Below, one piece after another: positions 6,794 through 8,182 of a DNA stretch of 8,182 bases. Below the pieces are notes generated by a model. That model was given only the letters and a program-made list of their open reading frames with translations. It was not told the origin of the DNA and did not search any database. How positions within the stretch are numbered: the first letter of the stretch is position 1; every line of letters starts with the position of its first letter. A program made the position numbers and the translations under genes. This stretch comes from an uncultured Lachnospiraceae bacterium (GTDB taxonomy: Bacteria; Bacillota; Clostridia; Lachnospirales; Lachnospiraceae), in the NCBI GenBank assembly GCA_902489925.1, contig CABUBX010000098.1, positions 1-8,182 on the forward strand, written 5' to 3'.

Positions 6794-7374
6794 ACAGACA
6801 TTCCCGACTGCATAAAAAGATTGCCTCCGGTATAGCAAAATACCGACACATACTTGACAAGCCCTATATCAGCACCGATTGCAGCCACCGGCAAAGCAAA
6901 TAAGGCGATTGCCCCGGTCATTGCTGACGCATCACTGCGGCAGGCGGCAGAAACCGCACCAATTGCAAATGCGAGCAAGATTGCACCCAAAAACTTTAAG
7001 ATACAAAGACATATCATATATGACATCAAGGTCTGATTGTGCGGATAAGCCGACAGCGCTGAGACAGTCTGCACAGGCGCATTCATATAGTCCACCGGAT
7101 AATCTTTAACGATAGTCATATACCGCGTGACATTGACAATCACCAAGACACTGTCATAACAAACGACGGCAAGCACAGCGATTTTAGAAACCGCCGCCTT
7201 AAGCTTTGACGACGCCGCAAGCACAAGCGGAAAAAGCTTTTTTTCATATTCCTTGGAAAACAAAAGCACACACATGACAAGAACAAGTGCCAGTACTAAA
7301 ATATCAGACATGACAAAATCGTAAACGCTTGTCACTGACAAATCAATATCCGCCCGAATGTCACGTGTTTCCAT
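6790..7374 (-). CDS. ABC-2 type permease-like membrane protein, probably a truncated fragment
   Basis: The 194-residue ORF has about four hydrophobic helices (roughly 21-40, 61-83, 116-144 and 150-174) and a soluble start. The stretch FVMSDILVLALVLVMCVLLF followed by KEYEKKLFPLVLAASS resembles the middle of ABC-2 exporters, where a helix is followed by the cytoplasmic segment that contacts the ATPase. Full-length relatives normally have a further membrane helix and an extracytoplasmic region before this block, and more helices after it. Both are absent here, and the SD before the ATG at 7374 is poor. It follows the broken ATPase gene by 4 bp. I read it as the surviving interior of the partner permease, although a small functional protein cannot be excluded. 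Confidence 0.5.
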   Translation of the reverse strand: METRDIRADIDLSVTSVYDFVMSDILVLALVLVMCVLLFSKEYEKKLFPLVLAASSKLKAAVSKIAVLAVVCYDSVLVIVNVTRYMTIVKDYPVDYMNAPVQTVSALSAYPHNQTLMSYMICLCILKFLGAILLAFAIGAVSAACRSDASAMTGAIALFALPVAAIGADIGLVKYVSVFCYTGGNLFMQSGMSV

Positions 7375-7378
7375 ATTT

Positions 7379-7981
7379 TTAAAATCCGCCTCTTAACATA
7401 ATCACCTTGCTCGCAATATACTCAATATCACTGACACCGTGGGTTGCAAGCAGCACAATCTTATCCTTTGAAAATTCACTGATAAAATTACGGATTCTTA
7501 TGCGTTCCATCGGGTAAGCCCCGCCGTCGGCTCATCGAGCAAAAGCAGCTTCGGATTTCCCAAAAGCGCCTGTGCCAAAAGCACTCTTTGCTTCATTCCG
7601 CCGGAATAACTGCCATACGCTTGTGCGCCACCTGATTAAGATTTACAACGCGAAGCAATTCTTCAATTTCCTTTTCGGAGACTTAATTTTTTTGAGCCCG
7701 GCCATATAATAGAGAAAGCTTCGCGCACTGAAATCATCATAAAGTGCCTGCTGCTGCGGCATATAACCAAGCGTTTTTAAAATATTTTTCTCCGGTGTCA
7801 TCTCTATCGTTCCGCTGTCGGGCTTTAAATTCCCCGAAATTATATTAAGCATCGTACTTTTGCCTACGCCGTTTGGACCTAAAAGTCCATAGATTCCCGG
7901 TGTCAATGTACACGAAAAATCAATCAGCGCATGTTTTTGACCGTAGGATTTATTTAACTTATCCATCACACACGTAACCAT
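7379..7981 (-). pseudogene. ABC transporter ATP-binding protein, broken by three frameshifts
   Basis: The gene starts at ATG 7981 with GAGG 7 nt upstream. The first frame encodes Walker A GPNGVGKST (35-43) and the Q-loop (YMPQQQ, Gln76), then stops at 7643. The homology continues in another frame after about 7677 (EKEIEELLRVVNLNQV). It shifts again near 7612 into SYSGGMKQRVLLAQALL, the ABC signature, and LLLLDEPTAGL, which holds Walker B and the start of the D-loop. It shifts a third time at 7515/7516 into PMERIRIRNF and the H-loop ATHGVSDIEY, ending at the TAA at 7379. Each junction is repaired by adding one base, most simply a G on the coding strand. Even repaired, it would be only about 201 residues and lacks the usual tail after the H-loop. 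It is either a decaying gene or a stretch of sequencing error; the truncation favours decay. Its partner would be the permease fragment downstream. Confidence 0.85.
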
Positions 7982-8042
7982 CTTCTCACCTCGCCAACAA
8001 CATTATTCATACCATAAGCTTATCACGCCACTATCTTCCGTT

Positions 8043-8071
8043 ATTTTAAATATTTTTTTGTTAATTTCGAA
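8043..8071 (-). promoter_or_regulatory. Weak candidate promoter for the ABC locus
   Basis: On the minus strand TTCGAA (8071-8066, 3 of 6 consensus matches) and TAAAAT (8048-8043, 5 of 6) are 17 bp apart in a very AT-rich stretch between the tRNA terminator and the ATPase start. The -35 is poor, so this is a suggestion only. The rest of 7982-8118 shows no other feature. Confidence 0.25.
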
Positions 8072-8118
8072 TTATTTTTCATACTAAACATATATTTTCG
8101 GATAATATTTTTCCATTG

Positions 8119-8154
8119 AAAAAAGCCCGGTAATCCATAACCGGATTTCCGGGC
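8119..8154 (-). terminator. Intrinsic terminator after the tRNA gene
   Basis: On the minus strand the arms GCCCGGAAATCC and GGATTACCGGGC pair over 12 positions with a single A-A mismatch around a 6-nt loop. Six Ts follow (8124-8119). It begins 9 bp beyond the 3' end of the tRNA and would end the tRNA transcript before the ABC locus. Confidence 0.9.
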
Positions 8155-8163
8155 AAAAAAAGA

Positions 8164-8182
8164 AGCGCGAGACGGGATTCGA
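8164..8182 (-). tRNA. tRNA 3' end (T-arm and acceptor strand), cut by the window edge
   Basis: On the minus strand the window starts inside a T-loop: TCGAAT, then the T-stem strand CCCGT, the acceptor strand CTCGCGC and a U discriminator, followed at once by a T-rich run and a terminator. The invariant loop positions and the 5+7 nt geometry fit a tRNA. The acceptor 5' strand would be GCGCGAG or close to it. No CCA is encoded. The anticodon lies outside the window. A U at position 73 would fit Gly, Cys or some Thr tRNAs, but identity cannot be decided. Confidence 0.65.

Noticed and set aside
7515..7682. Programmed frameshifting in the ABC ATPase
   Set aside because: Three separate shifts without slippery heptamers or stimulatory structures are not credible as recoding. 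Damage or sequencing error explains them better.
1..8182. CRISPR array, insertion sequence, integrase or attachment site
   Set aside because: I found no regularly spaced repeats, transposase motifs or terminal inverted repeats. The partial tRNA at the right edge shows no duplicated 3' segment elsewhere in the window.

Overview
The window reads as chromosomal DNA from a low- to mid-GC Firmicute, most likely a Clostridia/Lachnospiraceae-type gut anaerobe. This is an inference from the protein families, the strong GGAGG-type Shine-Dalgarno (SD) sites, the use of GTG and TTG starts, and the SigA-type promoter. Every gene I can support lies on the minus strand, so the region is read here from high to low coordinates. 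No plus-strand ORF looks real.

Right end (about 7380-8182). The 3' end of a tRNA gene is cut by the window edge and is followed by a strong intrinsic terminator. Next comes an ABC transporter locus that looks decayed. The ATPase keeps Walker A, Q-loop, signature, Walker B and H-loop, but these are spread over three reading frames by three separate one-base losses. It also stops early. It is followed by a short four-helix permease-like ORF (6790-7374) that looks like the inside of a larger ABC-2 permease.

Middle (about 5714-6793). A perfect-consensus SigA promoter (TTGACA, 17 bp, TATAAT), whose -35 box contains the stop codon of the permease fragment, drives a sugar-phosphate nucleotidyltransferase with a TTG start. 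A GC-rich hairpin lies after it.

Left two thirds (1-5713). This is a tightly packed directon of five genes: an ApbE-type FMN transferase lipoprotein (GTG start), a PfoR/PTS EIIC-like polytopic membrane protein (GTG start), and three genes that together look like a Wadjet/MukBEF-like SMC system. These are a kleisin (JetA/MukF-like, 507 aa), a small winged-helix KITE subunit (JetB/MukE-like, 240 aa) and an SMC-type ATPase (JetC/MukB-like, at least 445 aa) that runs off the left edge. The order A-B-C and the overlapping start/stop junctions match Wadjet plasmid-defence operons. The nuclease JetD would be expected just beyond base 1.

The most interesting feature is this divergent Wadjet-like module. 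It is not on an obvious mobile element, and it is packed directly behind a membrane transporter-like gene and an extracellular flavinylation enzyme. Whether those two genes take part in the system or merely share a transcript cannot be settled from the sequence.
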